Of a stretch of DNA of 64,000 nucleotides, positions 63,011 to 64,000 are shown one piece after another. The stretch comes from a virus: the IMG/VR virus record IMGVR_UViG_3300044825_003205, positions 62,001 to 126,000 of that record; one strand, 5' to 3'. The translations under genes were made by a program, and so were the position numbers. The notes under the pieces were generated by a model. It searched no databases and was not told the origin of the DNA. It saw only the letters and a program-made list of their open reading frames with translations. Position 1 is the stretch's first letter; each line of letters starts with the position of its first letter.

Positions 63011-63919
63011 TTAGTTATTTAATCCGTTAAATCCTCCCAATTTTACCGCACTTAAATCAATTACCCAACCTCTTGTTCCTTCAACATAAGCTTGAGGATG
63101 TGGAACATCTCCCAAACTCGCATCCCATGTACCACCGCTAAAACTACCTTCCATCTGATTTGTATATTCATACTGTACGTTAACGTAGGTTGTACCTATA
63201 CTAGTTTGGGATGGGGTTATCGTTGGTGTTGGTGTGGGTGATGATGTTTTGGTTGGAGTAATACTTGGTGTTATTGTGGGTGTGGCAGTTCTTGTCGGTG
63301 TTATTGTGGGTGTGGCAGTTCTTGTCGGTGTTATTGTGGGTGTGGCAGTTATCGTTGGTGTTACTGTTCTTGTTGGAGTGATACTTGGTGTAATTGTAGG
63401 TGTTGCAGTTATTGTAGGTGTCACTGTTCTTGTTGGTGTTATACTTGGTGTAGGGGTAAGTGTTCTTGTTGGTGTTATACTTGGTGTAGGGGTAAGTGTT
63501 CTTGTTGGTGTTATACTTGGTGTTATACTTGGTGTAGGAGTTACTGTTCTTGTTGGAGTTATACTCGGTGTTGGTGTGCGAGTTGTAGTTACAGTGGGTG
63601 TTGGAGTTCTTGTTGTCGTAGGAGTAACCGTAGGAGTTACTGTCGGAGTTATTGTTGGAGTAGGAGTAGGAGTAGGTGTTGGATTTGCACTCAAACATGT
63701 TTGACAGTCTCCATAATTAGTACCCAAAGGACCTGAAACTTGGTCAACACCTGTTGCAGGTTCTGCTGAATCCACAATTTCATAACAACCCCTAGCAGTT
63801 GCACCTGTGAAAATAAGATAATAATTCCCCCCAACCACAGGTAACGTGGTTGAACTGAATTCAACATTCAATGCTGACCCTCCAGCACACGGGGCTACGA
63901 GATATGTGACTAAAGCCAT
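63011..63919 (-). CDS. Thr-Pro repeat adhesin/fibre-like protein
   Basis: 302 aa. N-terminal Cys-containing beta domain (1-79; four Cys, CAGGSALNVEFSS and CQTC), a Thr-Pro-Ile/Val repeat stalk (about 80-238) and a C-terminal domain (239-302) with TTYVNVQYEYTNQMEGSF and WVIDLSAVKLGGFNGLN. The same Thr-Pro stalk type links domains of the 1843-aa adhesin. Probably a minor capsid or tail decoration fibre; late motif upstream. Family not recognised. Confidence 0.65.
   Translation of the reverse strand: MALVTYLVAPCAGGSALNVEFSSTTLPVVGGNYYLIFTGATARGCYEIVDSAEPATGVDQVSGPLGTNYGDCQTCLSANPTPTPTPTPTITPTVTPTVTPTTTRTPTPTVTTTRTPTPSITPTRTVTPTPSITPSITPTRTLTPTPSITPTRTLTPTPSITPTRTVTPTITATPTITPSITPTRTVTPTITATPTITPTRTATPTITPTRTATPTITPSITPTKTSSPTPTPTITPSQTSIGTTYVNVQYEYTNQMEGSFSGGTWDASLGDVPHPQAYVEGTRGWVIDLSAVKLGGFNGLNN
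63206..63682 (-). repeat. Thr-Pro repeat array
   Basis: About 159 residues of TPTIT, TPSIT, TRTVTPT type units. DNA units of 24 to 48 bp recur with few changes, so the array is likely to expand and contract. Confidence 0.9.
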
Positions 63920-63933
63920 TTAATTTTTTCTTT

Positions 63934-63940
63934 ATAAATA
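63934..63940 (-). promoter_or_regulatory. Late-promoter motif TATTTAT (Thr-Pro protein)
   Basis: Coding-strand ATATTTATAAAG, 14 nt before the ATG at 63919. Confidence 0.5.
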
Positions 63941-64000
63941 TACGAAACCACGAAATAAGTAGAAAATATTATGCAAGATTCGAAGAACCTAACTTAGATT

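Noticed and set aside
63206-63682. Possible CRISPR array (regular DNA repeats of 24 to 48 bp)
   Set aside because: No unique spacers; the repeats are in frame and encode a Thr-Pro stalk.
63234-63704. Long plus-strand Val/Gly repeat frame and minus-strand Asn/Ser/Tyr repeat frame in the Thr-Pro gene
   Set aside because: Shadow frames of the Thr-Pro repeats; the minus-strand Thr-Pro frame alone has globular ends and a late motif.
63941-64000. Start of a plus-strand gene at the right edge
   Set aside because: The ATG at 63971 gives only eight codons before a stop; another frame is open but has no standard start, so no gene is called.

Overview
This window looks like part of the genome of a large, strictly lytic T4-like tailed phage (myovirus morphotype inferred) that infects a member of the Bacteroidota, probably a flavobacterium-like host. 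The phage call rests on a recognisable T4-type head-assembly block: large terminase gp17, portal gp20, prohead protease gp21, scaffold gp22 and major capsid gp23. It is supported by a gp13-like neck protein, a gp5-like baseplate spike protein, a family B DNA polymerase, a PhoH ATPase, dUTPase and a gp55-like late sigma factor. The host call rests on a DUF4494-type protein, a Bacteroidota-like ribosomal protein bS21, flavobacterial-looking signal peptides, TAnnTTTG promoter elements, very AT-rich DNA and the absence of Shine-Dalgarno sequences. I saw no integrase, tRNA, CRISPR array or insertion sequence.

Layout. (1) 1-2.6 kb, plus strand: 3' part of an SNF2-type helicase, neck protein and a small protein, closed by a strong hairpin terminator. 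(2) 2.6-5.4 kb, minus: DNA polymerase. (3) 5.5-14 kb, minus: a small virion-like protein and a first glycan island of glycosyltransferases and methyltransferases. (4) 14-22 kb, minus: two giant fibre/adhesin genes, one with Ser/Thr-saturated collagen-like repeats and one with LamG-like domains, a beta-propeller and Thr-Pro linkers. (5) 22-24.5 kb, plus: four or five small probable virion proteins. (6) 24.5-39 kb, plus: a second, larger glycan island (nucleotide-sugar enzymes, glycosyltransferases, methyltransferases), mixed with exonuclease, dUTPase, PhoH and a degenerate HAD protein, ending in the sigma factor gene. (7) 39.7-46.7 kb, plus: baseplate and virion genes. (8) 46.7-64 kb, minus: head morphogenesis block, with a few plus-strand genes inserted in it, including bS21.

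How it works together. Fifteen genes, nearly all virion genes, carry the heptamer TATTTAT on the coding strand 4 to 30 nt before the start codon. I infer this is the late promoter read by the gp55-like sigma. It is the reverse complement of the T4 late element, and in several cases it sits so close to the ATG that the mRNA would be leaderless. Two plus-strand genes inside the late block, bS21 and a small secreted protein, instead have a host-type TAnnTTTG element. Several virion proteins carry an (L/I)-x-Glu site, often followed by Ala and a Ser/Thr-rich stretch, that matches the specificity of T4 prohead protease. The two glycan islands flank fibre proteins made of Ser/Thr-rich repeats, which suggests the phage glycosylates its own fibres.
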